Source: Robiginitomaculum sp. (GTDB lineage Bacteria > Pseudomonadota > Alphaproteobacteria > Caulobacterales > Maricaulaceae). Taken from it: a DNA stretch of 64,000 nucleotides. The stretch is from the NCBI GenBank assembly GCA_002733805.1, contig NVXG01000007.1:30373-94372 (forward strand), in the 5' to 3' direction. Both the position numbers and the translations under genes were made by a program. Positions within the stretch are counted from its first letter, which is position 1. Every line of letters starts with the position of its first letter. A model generated the notes under the pieces. The model saw nothing but the letters and a program-made list of their open reading frames with translations, did no database searches and was not told the origin of the DNA. Shown one piece after another: positions 16,591-26,583 of this stretch.

Positions 16591-17123
16591 AATGGATCCC
16601 GTCCAATCATTTGGGCGAGATCAGCCAGTTCAATAAAATTATCGGCTTGGCGCCGCAGTTCGGCAGCAGCAATTGGTGGCTTGGATTTCACGGTAGACAC
16701 AACGGACACCCGGACGCCTTTGCTTTGCAAGGCTCGAACCAACACACAAAAATCACCATCTCCCGAAAACAGGATCAGATGATCCAACCAATCCGCAGCG
16801 AGCAAGGCATCAATGGCGAGATCTACATCCATATCGCCTTTTATGCGTTTGCGTCCGGTTTGCGGGTCGGTGAATTCTTTTGCCGGCTTGGTGATCACGT
16901 TAAAGCCGTTATAGCTTAACCAATCAATCAGGGGCTTGAGCGGCGAGGTTTCGTGTTCTTGAAGCAATGCCGTATAGTAATTGGCCCGGATCAAGCGGCC
17001 TCGATTGCGAAATTCACGTAACAGTTTTGAATAATCAATCTCCATATCCAATCCGCGCAATGCGGCATAGAGATTGGCACCATCGATGAATAAACCTATT
17101 CGTTCGTCTTGATAGAAAGTCAT
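16587..17123 (-). CDS. NYN domain (LabA/DUF88) protein
   Basis: A 178-residue NYN-domain protein, a PIN-like fold that is probably a metal-dependent RNase. Acidic residues of the active centre are visible in GLFIDGANLY (Asp14), KGDMDVDLAIDALL (about 91-104) and LFSGDGDFCVLVRAL (about 117-131). The C-terminal tail LRRQADNFIELADL is typical of the LabA-like subgroup common in alphaproteobacteria. It is upstream of, and overlaps by 4 nt, the uracil-DNA glycosylase. Its start is 20 bp from the divergent folK, so both promoters must lie in or overlap coding sequence. The RNA target is unknown. Confidence 0.88.
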   Translation of the reverse strand: MTFYQDERIGLFIDGANLYAALRGLDMEIDYSKLLREFRNRGRLIRANYYTALLQEHETSPLKPLIDWLSYNGFNVITKPAKEFTDPQTGRKRIKGDMDVDLAIDALLAADWLDHLILFSGDGDFCVLVRALQSKGVRVSVVSTVKSKPPIAAAELRRQADNFIELADLAQMIGRDPL

Positions 17124-17143
17124 TTTTCTGGATTTGCCTGATT

Positions 17144-17668
17144 ATGAATCAAAAAATACAATTCAGGAAAGCCTATATTTCGTTTGGGGCCAACCTGCCT
17201 TTTGGGAATAGTTCACCGGCGCAGACTATTTTGCAGGCCATGCAATTGCTGGATCACCATGAATTGCAGTTTGTAAAAAGTTCGTCCCTATGGTCCAGCC
17301 CCGCTTGGCCAGACCCGGCTGATCCCGAATATGTCAATGCAATGGCGCTTTTTATGTGTTGTCTTACCCCGCTCAAATTGATGAACCGACTGGGCCGGAT
17401 GGAACGTCAGTTTGGCCGGGTTGCCAGCCGCCGAAATGCACCGCGCACGTTGGATATTGATCTGATCTCGTATGGTCAATTGCGCGCTGCTACCAAACGC
17501 GTGCAAATCCCACATCCGCGTGCCCAGGAGCGGGCATTTGTATTATTGCCATTGCGCGAAATTGCGCCGCTATGGCGATGCCCAAAAACCGGCCAGCCGA
17601 TTGATCAATTGATTGACAATTTACCGCTATCTGATCTTCAGGCAACAAAACTATGTAAATCGTTGTAA
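17144..17668 (+). CDS. folK: 2-amino-4-hydroxy-6-hydroxymethyldihydropteridine pyrophosphokinase
   Basis: A 174-residue HPPK transferring pyrophosphate from ATP to the pterin in folate synthesis. Signatures are [12 protein letters not shown] near the N-terminus, [40 protein letters not shown] (the ATP/Mg-binding block with RTLDIDL) and [16 protein letters not shown]. The protein is slightly extended at the N-terminus (MNQKIQFRK) relative to many homologues. It stands at the head of the housekeeping run ahead of rpoZ, separated by 77 bp, and diverges from the NYN gene. Confidence 0.94.
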   Translation: MNQKIQFRKAYISFGANLPFGNSSPAQTILQAMQLLDHHELQFVKSSSLWSSPAWPDPADPEYVNAMALFMCCLTPLKLMNRLGRMERQFGRVASRRNAPRTLDIDLISYGQLRAATKRVQIPHPRAQERAFVLLPLREIAPLWRCPKTGQPIDQLIDNLPLSDLQATKLCKSL

Positions 17669-17745
17669 ATAGACGTTGCGTAATCAAAAAAGGGCGGGTA
17701 GTTAGGGCGCTTCGCTCTATTCAGAAATATCAGGAAATTGATCCT

Positions 17746-18102
17746 ATGGCTCGCGTTACCGTTGAAGATTGCATTGACAAAGTCGACACCCGGTTTGATC
17801 TGGTTTTGTTTTCGGCTCATCGCGCCCGGATGATCCTTTCTGGGGCACCGCTGCTTGTTGAGCGTGACAACGATAAAGATACGGTTGTTGCGTTACGTGA
17901 AATTGCTGACGAAGTGGTCAGTATTCCTGAATTGAAAGAGGGTCTGATCTCTGGCTTGCAACGAGTTCTTCCAGAAGAAGAAGCCGAAGCCGAAGAATTG
18001 TTGGCCATTGAGCAGAAAGCCGAAGAAGAACCTGTCAGTGAGCTTGATATGATGCGGGCGCTTACCGCTGACCGTGACGGCTCTTCCGACAGCCGATTCT
18101 AA
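17746..18102 (+). CDS. rpoZ: RNA polymerase omega subunit
   Basis: A 118-residue omega subunit, which helps assemble RNA polymerase by chaperoning beta-prime. It begins [28 protein letters not shown], with the conserved VxNRFxLVxxAxxRAR helix (here [15 protein letters not shown]), and [10 protein letters not shown] follows. The acidic C-terminal extension ([20 protein letters not shown]) is usual in alphaproteobacteria. It precedes rsh by 5 bp, the same arrangement as rpoZ-spoT in many proteobacteria, which couples a ppGpp-binding polymerase subunit with the ppGpp enzyme. Confidence 0.96.
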   Translation: MARVTVEDCIDKVDTRFDLVLFSAHRARMILSGAPLLVERDNDKDTVVALREIADEVVSIPELKEGLISGLQRVLPEEEAEAEELLAIEQKAEEEPVSELDMMRALTADRDGSSDSRF

Positions 18103-18107
18103 CGGCT

Positions 18108-20348
18108 ATGGCAGGGGAGAACTCATCCCCCGCACCTTCTGCCTTTGTCGGCGGTCTCCGTTCTACATTTCTGGAACCGGATCAGCTGATTGCTGGCGTT
18201 CGCAAATATGACCCGAAGGTCGATGAAGTGCTTTTGCGGCACGCCTATGCCTATGCCAAAGAAAAACATGGCACCCAAACCCGAAAATCCGGCGAGCCTT
18301 ATTACGCGCATCCGGTAAATGTCGCGGCCATCTTGATGGAATTGCGACTGGACAGTGCTTCGATCATCACTGCGTTATTGCATGATACGGTCGAAGATAC
18401 CGATGCAACACTGGATGAGTTATCCGAGCTGTTTGGGCCGGAAATTTCTGATCTGGTCGATGGGGTGACCAAGCTAACCCATCTGGAGGTGAAATCCGCC
18501 CGCTCCAAGCAAGGTGAGAATTTACAGAAATTTGTACTGGCCATTACCCGGGATGTTCGGGTGTTGCTGGTTAAACTGGCTGACCGCCTGCACAATATGC
18601 GCACCCTGCAGCACATATCCTTTCGGCCCAAGCGCGAACGGATCGCCCGTGAAACTCTAGAAATTTATGCGCCATTGGCCCGGCGCATCGGGGTGCAGAA
18701 AATTTGTTCGGAATTGGAAGATTTGGCTTTCCTGTATCTTGATCCACCGGCCTATGTCACCACGACCAAGCGCCTGAAAGTCGTTCGGCAGAAACATATG
18801 CAAGCTGTTCGGCAATTGTCCGAAGATCTGACCAATCTGGTGTTGAACAGCGGGGTTGAAGCAACCTTGTACGGCCGGGAAAAACGGCCCTATTCAATTT
18901 GGCGAAAGCTACAGCGTAAAAATATCACATTTGATGAAGTGGCCGATGTGTACGCGTTTCGGATCATTGTTGAAAAAGTAGAGGATTGCTATGCGCTGCT
19001 GGGTTTAATTCATACCACTTGGCGCTGCGTTCCTGACCGGTTCCGGGATTTCATTTCCGTACCCAAACCAAACCATTACCAGTCGCTGCACACCACGGTA
19101 ATCGGCAAAGGCAATGTTCGGATCGAGTTGCAAATCCGCACCATCGAGATGCACCGGATTGCCGAGCAAGGCGTGGCCGCACACTGGCGCTATAAACAGG
19201 GAGCGTACGGGTATGACGAAGCCACCGGCGGCGATCCTCTTGAATCGCTAAAGCCCCTGTTGGAAATTATTGAGCATGGCGGTGATCCGGATGATTTTTT
19301 GGAACATACCCGGTTGGAAATGTTTCAGGACCAAGTGTTTACGTTTACTCCGAATGGCAAGCTGATAACCTTGCCGGAAGGGGCCACGGCGATTGATTTT
19401 GCCTATGCGGTACATACGGACATCGGCGATGAATGTGTGGGCGTTCACATAAACGGGCGCGAACGGCCTTTGCGTACACCGCTACAAAATGGTGATTCCG
19501 TACAAATCATCCGTGGCGGGCGCAAAGAACCGCCGCCGGGCTGGGAAAGCAATGTGGTGACCGGGCGGGCAAGATCGGCCATCCGGCGTTTGGTTCGCCA
19601 GTCTGAACGATCCGAGTTCAGGAAATTGGGTAAACGTCTGGTCGAGCGCATTTTGAGCAGCAATGGATTGTCTGGAAAAGTCAATTTGACCGAAGCAGTT
19701 AGCCGGTTGCAGGTTAAGAATGTAAGCCAATTATACGTACAACTGGGCCGGGGGCATCTGACCGGCGGCGAATTTCTGGATGCGTTATATCCAGGTCGGG
19801 ACCGCGCCGCCGTTGAAAGCGTGTACCAGCGCGAATTGATCACCGATGAAACCGCAGAGTTTTATGTCGGTGGCAAAGGGCTGGCGCGCGGCGTATCTAT
19901 GCACTTTGCCCATTGTTGCACACCGCTGCCTGGCGATCGGATTTTGGCCATCCCCGACAAGGGGCGTGGGCTGGTGGTGCATGTAATTGATTGCGAGATC
20001 ATGGCCAAGGCGATTGACGAGGGCCGCGAACCGGTAAATTTGGCGTGGACCCCACATGCGGCAAGTGAAGGGGCGTCCATCGGGCGCATATTGGCCACGG
20101 TAATCCATCGTTCTGGTTCATTGGCCGAAATCGCCGAAGCCGTTGGGCGTTCCAAAGGTAATATCATGGATGTGAAAACCCTGAGCCGAGGCGAAGATTT
20201 TTTTGACATGTCTTTTGATGTGGAAGTGCTGGACGCGAAGCATATGTGGAATATCTTAGCGGCAATTCGAAGTTGCGCTTGTGTGGATAGTGCCGAACGA
20301 GCCAAAGGCCAAGGGCCAGAAGACCAGAAATTAGAAGGAATGGATTAG
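18108..20348 (+). CDS. rsh: Bifunctional (p)ppGpp synthetase/hydrolase
   Basis: A 746-residue RelA/SpoT homologue controlling the stringent response. The N-terminal HD hydrolase domain has His92-Asp93 in [10 protein letters not shown], so hydrolase activity is expected. The synthetase domain spans about 240-345 ([38 protein letters not shown]). A TGS domain follows (about 405-450, [19 protein letters not shown]), then a zinc-finger-like region with HCCTPLPGD, then a C-terminal ACT domain ([20 protein letters not shown]). This is the single Rsh architecture of alphaproteobacteria. It overlaps pyrE by one base. Confidence 0.96.
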   Translation: MAGENSSPAPSAFVGGLRSTFLEPDQLIAGVRKYDPKVDEVLLRHAYAYAKEKHGTQTRKSGEPYYAHPVNVAAILMELRLDSASIITALLHDTVEDTDATLDELSELFGPEISDLVDGVTKLTHLEVKSARSKQGENLQKFVLAITRDVRVLLVKLADRLHNMRTLQHISFRPKRERIARETLEIYAPLARRIGVQKICSELEDLAFLYLDPPAYVTTTKRLKVVRQKHMQAVRQLSEDLTNLVLNSGVEATLYGREKRPYSIWRKLQRKNITFDEVADVYAFRIIVEKVEDCYALLGLIHTTWRCVPDRFRDFISVPKPNHYQSLHTTVIGKGNVRIELQIRTIEMHRIAEQGVAAHWRYKQGAYGYDEATGGDPLESLKPLLEIIEHGGDPDDFLEHTRLEMFQDQVFTFTPNGKLITLPEGATAIDFAYAVHTDIGDECVGVHINGRERPLRTPLQNGDSVQIIRGGRKEPPPGWESNVVTGRARSAIRRLVRQSERSEFRKLGKRLVERILSSNGLSGKVNLTEAVSRLQVKNVSQLYVQLGRGHLTGGEFLDALYPGRDRAAVESVYQRELITDETAEFYVGGKGLARGVSMHFAHCCTPLPGDRILAIPDKGRGLVVHVIDCEIMAKAIDEGREPVNLAWTPHAASEGASIGRILATVIHRSGSLAEIAEAVGRSKGNIMDVKTLSRGEDFFDMSFDVEVLDAKHMWNILAAIRSCACVDSAERAKGQGPEDQKLEGMD

Positions 20349-20935
20349 TGAATACCCAACAGGTTCTCGAAGAATTCAAACAAGCCGGTGCTCTGTTGGA
20401 GGGGCATTTTACCTTGTCATCGGGGCGGCATAGTCCGTTTTTCCTGCAAAAAGCCTTTGTGTTTATGGACCCGGTCCGCACGGAACGCCTGTGTCGGGCT
20501 TTGGCGGAAAAGGTCAGGCAATCCGGTCTTGGTCCGTTTGACGTGATCGTCTCCCCGGCAGTGGGTGGGTTGATCCCTGGTTACGAGACCGCACGCCATT
20601 TGGGGCTTGTCGCGATGTATGTCGAGCGTGAAGATGGCAAGTTTGTGTTGCGCCGGGGCTTTACGTTGCAAGCTGGAGCAAAAGTGTTGATCGTCGAGGA
20701 TATTGTTACCACCGGGTTGTCGTCGCGCGAATGTATTGATGCGGTTCGGGCCTTGGGCGGCGACGTATTGGCCGAAGCCTGCCTGATTGATCGATCGGGT
20801 GGCAAAGCCGAGGTGGGCGCGCCTTTGTTGGCGCTGGCTGAAGTGGATTTCCCAACCTATGCGCCAGATGAAATTCCGGCGGATATGGCTGCGATCCCGG
20901 CCATCAAACCGGGTAGTCGGGATTTGGGATCATGA
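20348..20935 (+). CDS. pyrE: Orotate phosphoribosyltransferase
   Basis: A 195-residue type I phosphoribosyltransferase forming orotidine 5'-phosphate in de novo pyrimidine synthesis. Motifs are [15 protein letters not shown] near residue 23, [15 protein letters not shown], and the PRPP loop [16 protein letters not shown] (about 116-131). The start is GTG 20348, sharing a base with the rsh TAG stop; AGAAGGAA at 20333-20340 provides the ribosome site. The stop overlaps pdxJ as ATGA. Size and order are normal for the alphaproteobacterial form. Confidence 0.95.
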   Translation: MNTQQVLEEFKQAGALLEGHFTLSSGRHSPFFLQKAFVFMDPVRTERLCRALAEKVRQSGLGPFDVIVSPAVGGLIPGYETARHLGLVAMYVEREDGKFVLRRGFTLQAGAKVLIVEDIVTTGLSSRECIDAVRALGGDVLAEACLIDRSGGKAEVGAPLLALAEVDFPTYAPDEIPADMAAIPAIKPGSRDLGS

Positions 20936-21681
20936 TCCCGCGTCTTGGTGTGAACATCGATCATGTGGCGACGATCCGTAATGCGCGTGGCAGCCAATAC
21001 CCCGATCCGGTACGCGCCGCGCACATGGCAGTCGCCGCCGGTGCCGATGGGATTACCGCCCATTTGCGCGAAGACCGACGACACATTTCCGATGATGATA
21101 TCGCCCGGTTGCGCCAAGAGATAAAATTGCCGCTAAACTTGGAAATGGCTGCAACCGAGGAAATGCTGGCCATTGCACTGGATGCCAAACCACACGCGGC
21201 CTGTATTGTTCCAGAAAAGCGCGAAGAACGCACCACAGAGGGCGGATTGGATGCCGCTGGCTTACACAATCATCTGGCCATGTATGTGCAGATGTTAAGT
21301 GACAATGGCAGTCGTGTGTCTTTGTTTGTCGAAGCTACGAAACGGCAAATGGAGGCGGCAAAGTCGCTGGGCGCACCCGTAGTTGAGTTACATACCGGCG
21401 CCTATGCCGATCACTTTTTTGCTGGAGAGTTTGAACGAGCCGAACAAGTGCTCGAGCAAATCCACGAGGCGGCCATATTTGGCACCAGTTTGGGATTGGA
21501 AATTCATGCCGGGCATGGGCTGACCTTTGAAACGGTCGGGCCGATCGCTGCAATCCCGCAGATTGCCGAGTTGAATATCGGGCACTTTTTGATTTCCGAA
21601 GCCATTTTTTGCGGGCTGGATGCATCGGTGAAACGGATGAAAAGCCTGATCACCGAAGCGCGAATTGGGGCGGCGGCATGA
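20932..21681 (+). CDS. pdxJ: Pyridoxine 5'-phosphate synthase
   Basis: A 249-residue TIM-barrel enzyme condensing 1-deoxyxylulose 5-phosphate with 3-amino-2-oxopropyl phosphate, the last ring-forming step of DXP-dependent vitamin B6 synthesis. Conserved blocks are [16 protein letters not shown] at the N-terminus (His10), [40 protein letters not shown] and [13 protein letters not shown]. Start and stop overlap pyrE and acpS by ATGA, so translation is probably coupled through the operon. Confidence 0.96.
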   Translation: MIPRLGVNIDHVATIRNARGSQYPDPVRAAHMAVAAGADGITAHLREDRRHISDDDIARLRQEIKLPLNLEMAATEEMLAIALDAKPHAACIVPEKREERTTEGGLDAAGLHNHLAMYVQMLSDNGSRVSLFVEATKRQMEAAKSLGAPVVELHTGAYADHFFAGEFERAEQVLEQIHEAAIFGTSLGLEIHAGHGLTFETVGPIAAIPQIAELNIGHFLISEAIFCGLDASVKRMKSLITEARIGAAA

Positions 21682-22079
21682 TTATCGGCATTGGTAGCGA
21701 TCTTTGCGATATTCGTCGCATTGAAAAAACGTTGGAGCGATTCGGCCGCCGGTTCGAACAGCGGGTGTTCACCCATGTGGAACGGAAAAAATCGGACGGG
21801 CGCAAAAATCGCGCGGCTTCCTATGCCAAGCGGTTTGCTGCCAAAGAAGCTTGCTCCAAGGCGTTGGGTACCGGTATGCGCTTTGGTGTTGCTTGGAAAG
21901 AAATGGGTGTGATTAACCTGCCCAGCGGTAAACCGACATTATTTTTGCAAGGTGGTTCTGCAAAACGACTGGACGATTTAACCCCGAACGGGCATACCGC
22001 AATTATTCACGTTACCATTACCGATGATTACCCGTTGGCACAGGCATTTGTCGTGATTGAAGCTCTGCCAACTCAATAA
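21678..22079 (+). CDS. acpS: Holo-[acyl-carrier-protein] synthase
   Basis: A 133-residue AcpS-type phosphopantetheinyl transferase that activates acyl carrier protein. It starts [23 protein letters not shown], with the Mg-binding Asp8 in [25 protein letters not shown] carries the second acidic residue (Glu in KEA), and the C-terminal [18 protein letters not shown] fits. I start at ATG 21678, overlapping the pdxJ stop; a longer in-frame opening to 21609 lies inside pdxJ. The next gene, lepB, begins 11 bp later. Confidence 0.95.
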   Translation: MIIGIGSDLCDIRRIEKTLERFGRRFEQRVFTHVERKKSDGRKNRAASYAKRFAAKEACSKALGTGMRFGVAWKEMGVINLPSGKPTLFLQGGSAKRLDDLTPNGHTAIIHVTITDDYPLAQAFVVIEALPTQ

Positions 22080-22090
22080 CTGGATATAAA

Positions 22091-22840
22091 ATGAGCGATA
22101 CTCCAACCGAACCAGCTAGGTCCACAAAAGAAGAGTTTATCGAGCTGTTCTTTACCTTGGGCTGGGCATTGGTGATTGCGCTATTTTTGCGCACCATTTT
22201 CTTTCAGCCGTTTCATATTCCGTCGGCCAGCATGTATCCACAATTGATGGTCGGGGATTATTTGATTTCATCAAAATATACCTATGGGTATTCCCGTCAC
22301 TCTTTACCGCTGTCGCCGAAACTATTTTCCGGGCGCATTTTGAACTCAGTGCCAAAGCGGGGCGATATCGTTGTATTCAAATGGCCACGCGATGATAAAA
22401 CCGATTTTATCAAGCGGGTCATTGGTTTGCCCGGCGATCGGGTGCAGGTCAAAAATGGCCGGTTGTGGCTGAACGGCACGCAGGTTCCGTTTGAGAATTT
22501 GGGGCAGGAACAAGTCGAAGTCGGCGGTCGCATTCAAATCGTTACGCGTGTTCGCGAAACCATGCCCAATGGAAAAAGCTATATCACCTGGGATCTGGGT
22601 CAGACTTCGTATGACAATACGCCAGTGGAACTGGTGCCAGAGGGCCATTATTTCATGATGGGTGATAACCGCGATAATTCGCTGGACAGTCGAAAGTGGG
22701 GCGTGGTGAAGGCTGAGAACCTGATCGGTCGGGGCGAAGTTATTTTGATCTCTGTTGACGAACAGTTTCGTTTGGTCAAACCGTGGACTTGGGCGCATTT
22801 TCGTAAACGGGTGTTTGTCAGCTTACGGAGTGATCGTTGA
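22091..22840 (+). CDS. lepB: Signal peptidase I
   Basis: A 249-residue membrane-bound serine protease that removes signal peptides from secreted preproteins. One N-terminal membrane segment is visible (about 19-38), followed by IPSASMYPQLMVGDY with nucleophile Ser47. KTDFIKRVIGLPGD carries the general-base Lys108, and the GDNRDNSLDSRKWG box (Box E) comes near the end. Alphaproteobacterial enzymes typically have this single-helix short form. It is cotranscribed with rnc, whose TTG start overlaps the lepB stop. Confidence 0.95.
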   Translation: MSDTPTEPARSTKEEFIELFFTLGWALVIALFLRTIFFQPFHIPSASMYPQLMVGDYLISSKYTYGYSRHSLPLSPKLFSGRILNSVPKRGDIVVFKWPRDDKTDFIKRVIGLPGDRVQVKNGRLWLNGTQVPFENLGQEQVEVGGRIQIVTRVRETMPNGKSYITWDLGQTSYDNTPVELVPEGHYFMMGDNRDNSLDSRKWGVVKAENLIGRGEVILISVDEQFRLVKPWTWAHFRKRVFVSLRSDR

Positions 22841-23520
22841 GCTCGCGACTATCGGAACAGGCGGTTCAACAGCGTCTTGGCTATCAGTTTGGCGATGAGG
22901 CATTGTTGCGTCGCGCCCTGACCCATGGCTCCTATGGCGATGGTCGGGCCGTTGCGGATAATGAGCGTCTGGAATTTTTGGGCGATCGGGTGTTGGGCCT
23001 GATTGTTGCCCGTCATCTGTTTGTCGAAGACCCTAAGGCCAATGAGGGGCAAATGGCCCGACGGTTGAACGCGTTGGTTCGAAAAGAGGCTTGTGCCGAG
23101 GCGGCTTGTGCTGCCGATTTGGGCGAGGCGCTGTATCTATCCAAAGCCGAGGAAAATAACGGTGGCCGCAACAAACAATCCATTTTGGGTGATGTTTGTG
23201 AGGCGGTGTTGGCGGCGCTGTATCTTGATGGCGGGATGGAGCCAGCCCAAGCATTTTTTGATGCGTTTTGGATCGAGCAACGAGCCCGGCTTTCCGGTTC
23301 CAACAAAGATCCGAAAAGTGCCTTGCAGGAGTGGGCTTTGGCCCATGATTATGGCTTGCCAAAATATGTGGAACTGTCCCGTACCGGTCCTGACCATCAG
23401 CCCGAATTTCATATTTCTGTGGCCATTCAAGACTGGAAATGCGAAGGGCGTGGCAATTCAAAACAAAATGCCGAACGAGCTGCGGCGAGTAAATTATTTG
23501 AGCAGGTGGTAAAGAAATGA
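22837..23520 (+). CDS. rnc: Ribonuclease III
   Basis: A 227-residue double-strand-specific RNase that processes rRNA and regulatory RNAs. The RNase III signature NERLEFLGDRVLGL (about 48-61) gives the catalytic acidic cluster; the second acidic pair is in LGDVCEAVLAALYLDGG (about 117-133). The C-terminal dsRNA-binding domain runs from DPKSALQEWALAHDYGLPKY to the end. The start is TTG 22837, overlapping the lepB stop (TTGA); GGAG at 22827-22830 serves as ribosome site. It overlaps era as ATGA. Confidence 0.95.
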   Translation: MSSRLSEQAVQQRLGYQFGDEALLRRALTHGSYGDGRAVADNERLEFLGDRVLGLIVARHLFVEDPKANEGQMARRLNALVRKEACAEAACAADLGEALYLSKAEENNGGRNKQSILGDVCEAVLAALYLDGGMEPAQAFFDAFWIEQRARLSGSNKDPKSALQEWALAHDYGLPKYVELSRTGPDHQPEFHISVAIQDWKCEGRGNSKQNAERAAASKLFEQVVKK

Positions 23521-24458
23521 GCGAGCAAGCAACCCGCTGTGGGTTTGTTGCCATGATCGGCGCACCCAATGCCGGCAAGTCAACTTTGGTCAATGCGTTG
23601 GTTGGTTCCAAAGTATCGATTGTCACTCACAAGGTGCAAACCACCCGGTTCCCGGTGCGCGGTGTGATGATCGAGGATCAATCACAAGTGGTATTGGTCG
23701 ATACACCGGGGGTATTCGCCCCCAAACGGCGACTAGACCGGGCCATGGTCAAATCAGCTTGGCAGGGGGCTGAGGAGGCAGATCAGATCGTGCATCTGGT
23801 TGATGCCGCCGCGTGGTACCGTGTTGGGCACAAAAAATTGAGCCGCCCACAGGACAGCAAGGCCAAGGTGGATGTGCAATCCATTATCAAGCAATTGGAC
23901 AAATTGGGCCGCAAGGCGATTTTGATCTTGAACAAGATCGACCTGATCGAAAAAGAGGTTCTGCTCGAACAGGTCGAGGATTTTCATAAAACGGGTATTT
24001 ATTCTGAAATTCTCATGCTCTCGGCCACCAAAGGTTCGGGCTTAAAAAAACTGCGAAAGCTATTGGCTGAGCTGGTTCCGGTCGGACCATGGTTGTATCC
24101 AGAAGATCAAATTGCCGATTTGCCTTTGCGCTTGCTGGCCTCTGAAGTGACTCGTGAGAAATTGATGTTGCGGGTGCATGAAGAACTGCCCTATGCGGCC
24201 AGCGTTTCGACCGAAAGCTGGGAGCCTCGCAAAGACGGGTCGGTCATGGTGCGCCAGATCATCTATGTGGAACGCGAAAGCCAGCGCAAAATCATTTTGG
24301 GCAAAAACGGCAAAGTGATCAAAGCCATCGGGCAGGCCGCCCGAAAAGACATGATGAAGCTGCTCGATAAGACGGTGCATTTGTTTTTGCATGTCAAAGT
24401 GGCCAATTGGAGCCAGGATCGAGCCCGGTACACTGAGTTTGGACTGGATTTTGAGTAA
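23517..24458 (+). CDS. era: GTPase Era
   Basis: A 313-residue essential GTPase binding 16S rRNA during small-subunit maturation. G1 is GAPNAGKST (about 15-23), G2 lies in KVQTTRF, G3 is VDTPGVF (DTPG), and G4 is NKID (LILNKIDLIE). The C-terminal KH domain contains VERESQRKIILGKNGKVIKAIG. Overlaps with rnc and recO give the common rnc-era-recO order. Length is normal. Confidence 0.96.
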   Translation: MSEQATRCGFVAMIGAPNAGKSTLVNALVGSKVSIVTHKVQTTRFPVRGVMIEDQSQVVLVDTPGVFAPKRRLDRAMVKSAWQGAEEADQIVHLVDAAAWYRVGHKKLSRPQDSKAKVDVQSIIKQLDKLGRKAILILNKIDLIEKEVLLEQVEDFHKTGIYSEILMLSATKGSGLKKLRKLLAELVPVGPWLYPEDQIADLPLRLLASEVTREKLMLRVHEELPYAASVSTESWEPRKDGSVMVRQIIYVERESQRKIILGKNGKVIKAIGQAARKDMMKLLDKTVHLFLHVKVANWSQDRARYTEFGLDFE

Positions 24459-25189
24459 TGGAATGGCAGGCTGACGGCTATGTTCTGGCCGTGCGGCGCC
24501 ATGGCGAAAGCAGTGCCATTGTCGATGTTCTGACCCGCGAACAGGGCCGCTTTGTCGGGCTGGTTCGCGGTGCCAGCGGCAAGCGAATGCGCGGCATGTT
24601 GCAACCCGGAAATTTGCTTGAATTACGATGGCGGGCGCGTCTGTCGGAACATTTGGGCATGTTCAGTGTCGAGGACGCAACGTCGAGCATAGCAACCTTG
24701 CTGGATGATCCACTGGCCTTATCCGGACTGATTGCAGCTTGTTCGATCATTTGTATGACCTTACCCGAACGAGAGAGTCACGAAAGCATCTATCAAACAT
24801 TCGGAATTCTGGTTTCACAATTACATAACCCACAGGTGTGGCCGGCGCTGTATATTCGTCTGGAAACCGGCATTTTGGCCGAGTTGGGCTATGGTCTTGA
24901 TTTTTCCAAGTGTGCGGCAACCGGGGACACTCAAAACCTGACCCATGTTTCGCCGCGCACCGGCCGGGCCGTATCAGCGACCGCCGCCAAGCCGTACTTA
25001 GATAAATTACTGCCCTTGCCCCGGTTTCTAGTGGATTCCGGTGCAGAATTGACAGGTGGGGATATCAAACGAGGTTTGGCATTAACCGGATATTTTCTGG
25101 AGCGCAGAATGTTGTGGCCGGTCGACAAACAATTACCAGACGCACGCGAACGGATGATTGAGCGGCTGACCAATGTCGATGCTCTCTAG
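24458..25189 (+). CDS. recO: DNA repair protein RecO
   Basis: A 243-residue RecFOR pathway mediator that anneals ssDNA and helps load RecA. The N-terminal OB fold begins MEWQADGYVLAVRRHGESSAIVDVLTREQGRFVGLVRGA, and LELRWRARLSEHLGMF and LAELGYGLDFSKCAATG are family blocks. The latter holds one Cys of the often degenerate zinc site. The start overlaps the era stop as TAATG. It is the last of the tightly overlapping rpoZ-recO run; the next start is at 25251. Confidence 0.94.
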   Translation: MEWQADGYVLAVRRHGESSAIVDVLTREQGRFVGLVRGASGKRMRGMLQPGNLLELRWRARLSEHLGMFSVEDATSSIATLLDDPLALSGLIAACSIICMTLPERESHESIYQTFGILVSQLHNPQVWPALYIRLETGILAELGYGLDFSKCAATGDTQNLTHVSPRTGRAVSATAAKPYLDKLLPLPRFLVDSGAELTGGDIKRGLALTGYFLERRMLWPVDKQLPDARERMIERLTNVDAL

Positions 25190-25250
25190 ACAGATGCAGC
25201 CGACACACGGCATAACGGGCAAATCATTGCGTCAAACAGCAGGATCAAAA

Positions 25251-25655
25251 ATGCTTGGATTTATCAAACGTCTGTTTGCTTGGTGGGACGGGGCAACCAT
25301 GGGAACTCTGTTTGCCATCTTCAGGAAATATACCTTTGTTGCGGCGGATGAATACGGCAACCGGTATTACGAGGAAAAACGAGCCAGTTTTGACGGCAAA
25401 AAACGCCGGCATGTGATCTATAAAGGCTATGCCGATGCGTCCCGGGTTCCGGTTGATTGGCATGGCTGGTTGCATCACACGTTTGATCAACCGCCAAGTG
25501 AAGAGCCGTTGGTCCGTCAGACATGGGAAAAAGATCATTTGCCCAACATGACCGGGACTATTTGGGCGTGGCACCGCAAGGGGTCAATGTCTGGAACCGG
25601 CCAACGTGGGCGCGCTACTGGCGATTATGAAGCGTGGAATCCGGATCAGGGATGA
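25251..25655 (+). CDS. NDUFA12-type NADH:ubiquinone oxidoreductase 17.2 kDa subunit
   Basis: A 134-residue accessory subunit of respiratory complex I, shared by alphaproteobacteria and mitochondria (NDUFA12). Seen are GTLFAIFRKYTFVAADEYGNRYYEE, RRHVIYKGYADASRVPVDWHGWLH (the VPxxWxxWLH core) and WEKDHLPNMTGT. I chose ATG 25251 with AGGA at 25241-25244; an in-frame opening back to 25173 lies across the recO end and has no family counterpart. It is separated from the main nuo operon, as usual in this class, and overlaps the mlaD-like gene by ATGA. Confidence 0.93.
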   Translation: MLGFIKRLFAWWDGATMGTLFAIFRKYTFVAADEYGNRYYEEKRASFDGKKRRHVIYKGYADASRVPVDWHGWLHHTFDQPPSEEPLVRQTWEKDHLPNMTGTIWAWHRKGSMSGTGQRGRATGDYEAWNPDQG

Positions 25656-26116
25656 AAGATCAACTGACAGAAACCATTGTCGGGTTTGGCGTGTTGATGG
25701 TTGCCGCCACATTTGCGGTGTTTGTTTCGGGAACCATTGGCCAGCAAAGCCAAAGTGGGGCCATTGATTTGAATGCCCGGTTTGCATCCGTGGGCGGCAT
25801 AATCAACGGGACAGACATCAGAATGGCCGGCGTTAAAATCGGCACAATCACCGATATTGTGCTGGACACTAAAACCTATGACGCGAATGTCACCTTGCAC
25901 ATCCGGGCCGATATTCCAGTTCCCGAAGATTCGGTGGCCAAAATCGTCTCGGACGGTTTGTTAGGTTCAGCCTATGTATCTATTGAGCCCGGGGCCGAAG
26001 ATGAAATGTTGCAACCCGGTGATAGTTTTGAATATACGCAAGGTGCAGTAGATTTGTTGGGTCTGTTGGGACAGTTCGCCGGTGGTAGTTCCGATGACAA
26101 TGGATCGACCGAGTGA
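25652..26116 (+). CDS. mlaD: MlaD-like MCE-domain protein
   Basis: A 154-residue substrate-binding component of the Mla phospholipid transport system that keeps outer-membrane lipid asymmetry. An N-terminal membrane anchor (about 8-30) precedes one MCE domain, with RFASVGGIINGTDIRMAGVKIGTI and KIVSDGLLGSAYVSIEPGAEDEML. The other Mla genes are not in this window, which is usual in alphaproteobacteria where mlaD stands next to the NDUFA12 and DUF2155 genes. I start at ATG 25652, overlapping the previous stop. The stop overlaps the next gene as GTGA. Confidence 0.9.
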   Translation: MKDQLTETIVGFGVLMVAATFAVFVSGTIGQQSQSGAIDLNARFASVGGIINGTDIRMAGVKIGTITDIVLDTKTYDANVTLHIRADIPVPEDSVAKIVSDGLLGSAYVSIEPGAEDEMLQPGDSFEYTQGAVDLLGLLGQFAGGSSDDNGSTE

Positions 26117-26571
26117 TTTTGCACCACATTTTTGCCCAAAAGGCTGCCTATCAAAGCCTTATGAGATTTCTACTTCTATTTTTCGTGGGACTGGTCTGGA
26201 TTGTTTCCAACCCGGGAGTGAGCCAAGAGCTTGGCTTTGGCCCGGCACCGCTTTCTTCGGCGCAGGGGCGCAAAGTGATCTTGCGTGGACTGGACAAGGT
26301 AACGGCCAGCACTTCTGATTTTGAAATCCTTATTGGTCAGGAGGTTTCATTTGGGTCCTTGACCATCAAAGCTTCTTATTGCCGAAAGCGCCCGCCGGAA
26401 GAAACTCCGGAAGTGTATGCATTTTTGAGTATTGCAGATCGAAAAACCGACGGGTCCGGCAACCAAATTGAAGCGACGCAAATTTTCAACGGTTGGATGT
26501 TTGCCTCCAGCCCGGCCTTAAATCCTTTGGAACACGCGGTCTATGATGTCTGGGTGCTGGATTGCAAATAG
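26113..26571 (+). CDS. DUF2155 domain secreted protein
   Basis: A 152-residue protein of the alphaproteobacterial DUF2155 family, function unknown. The core reads FEILIGQEVSFGSLTIKASYCRKRPPEETPEVYAF and then FNGWMFASSPALNPLEHAVYDVWVLDC, the family hallmark with two conserved Cys (a probable periplasmic disulfide). The GTG start at 26113 overlaps the mlaD stop; ATG 26161 is an alternative that begins exactly at a signal peptide (MRFLLLFFVGLVWIVSNPGVSQ). It runs convergently toward aat, 12 bp away. Confidence 0.87.
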   Translation: MILHHIFAQKAAYQSLMRFLLLFFVGLVWIVSNPGVSQELGFGPAPLSSAQGRKVILRGLDKVTASTSDFEILIGQEVSFGSLTIKASYCRKRPPEETPEVYAFLSIADRKTDGSGNQIEATQIFNGWMFASSPALNPLEHAVYDVWVLDCK

Positions 26572-26583
26572 ACGCTCATCGGA

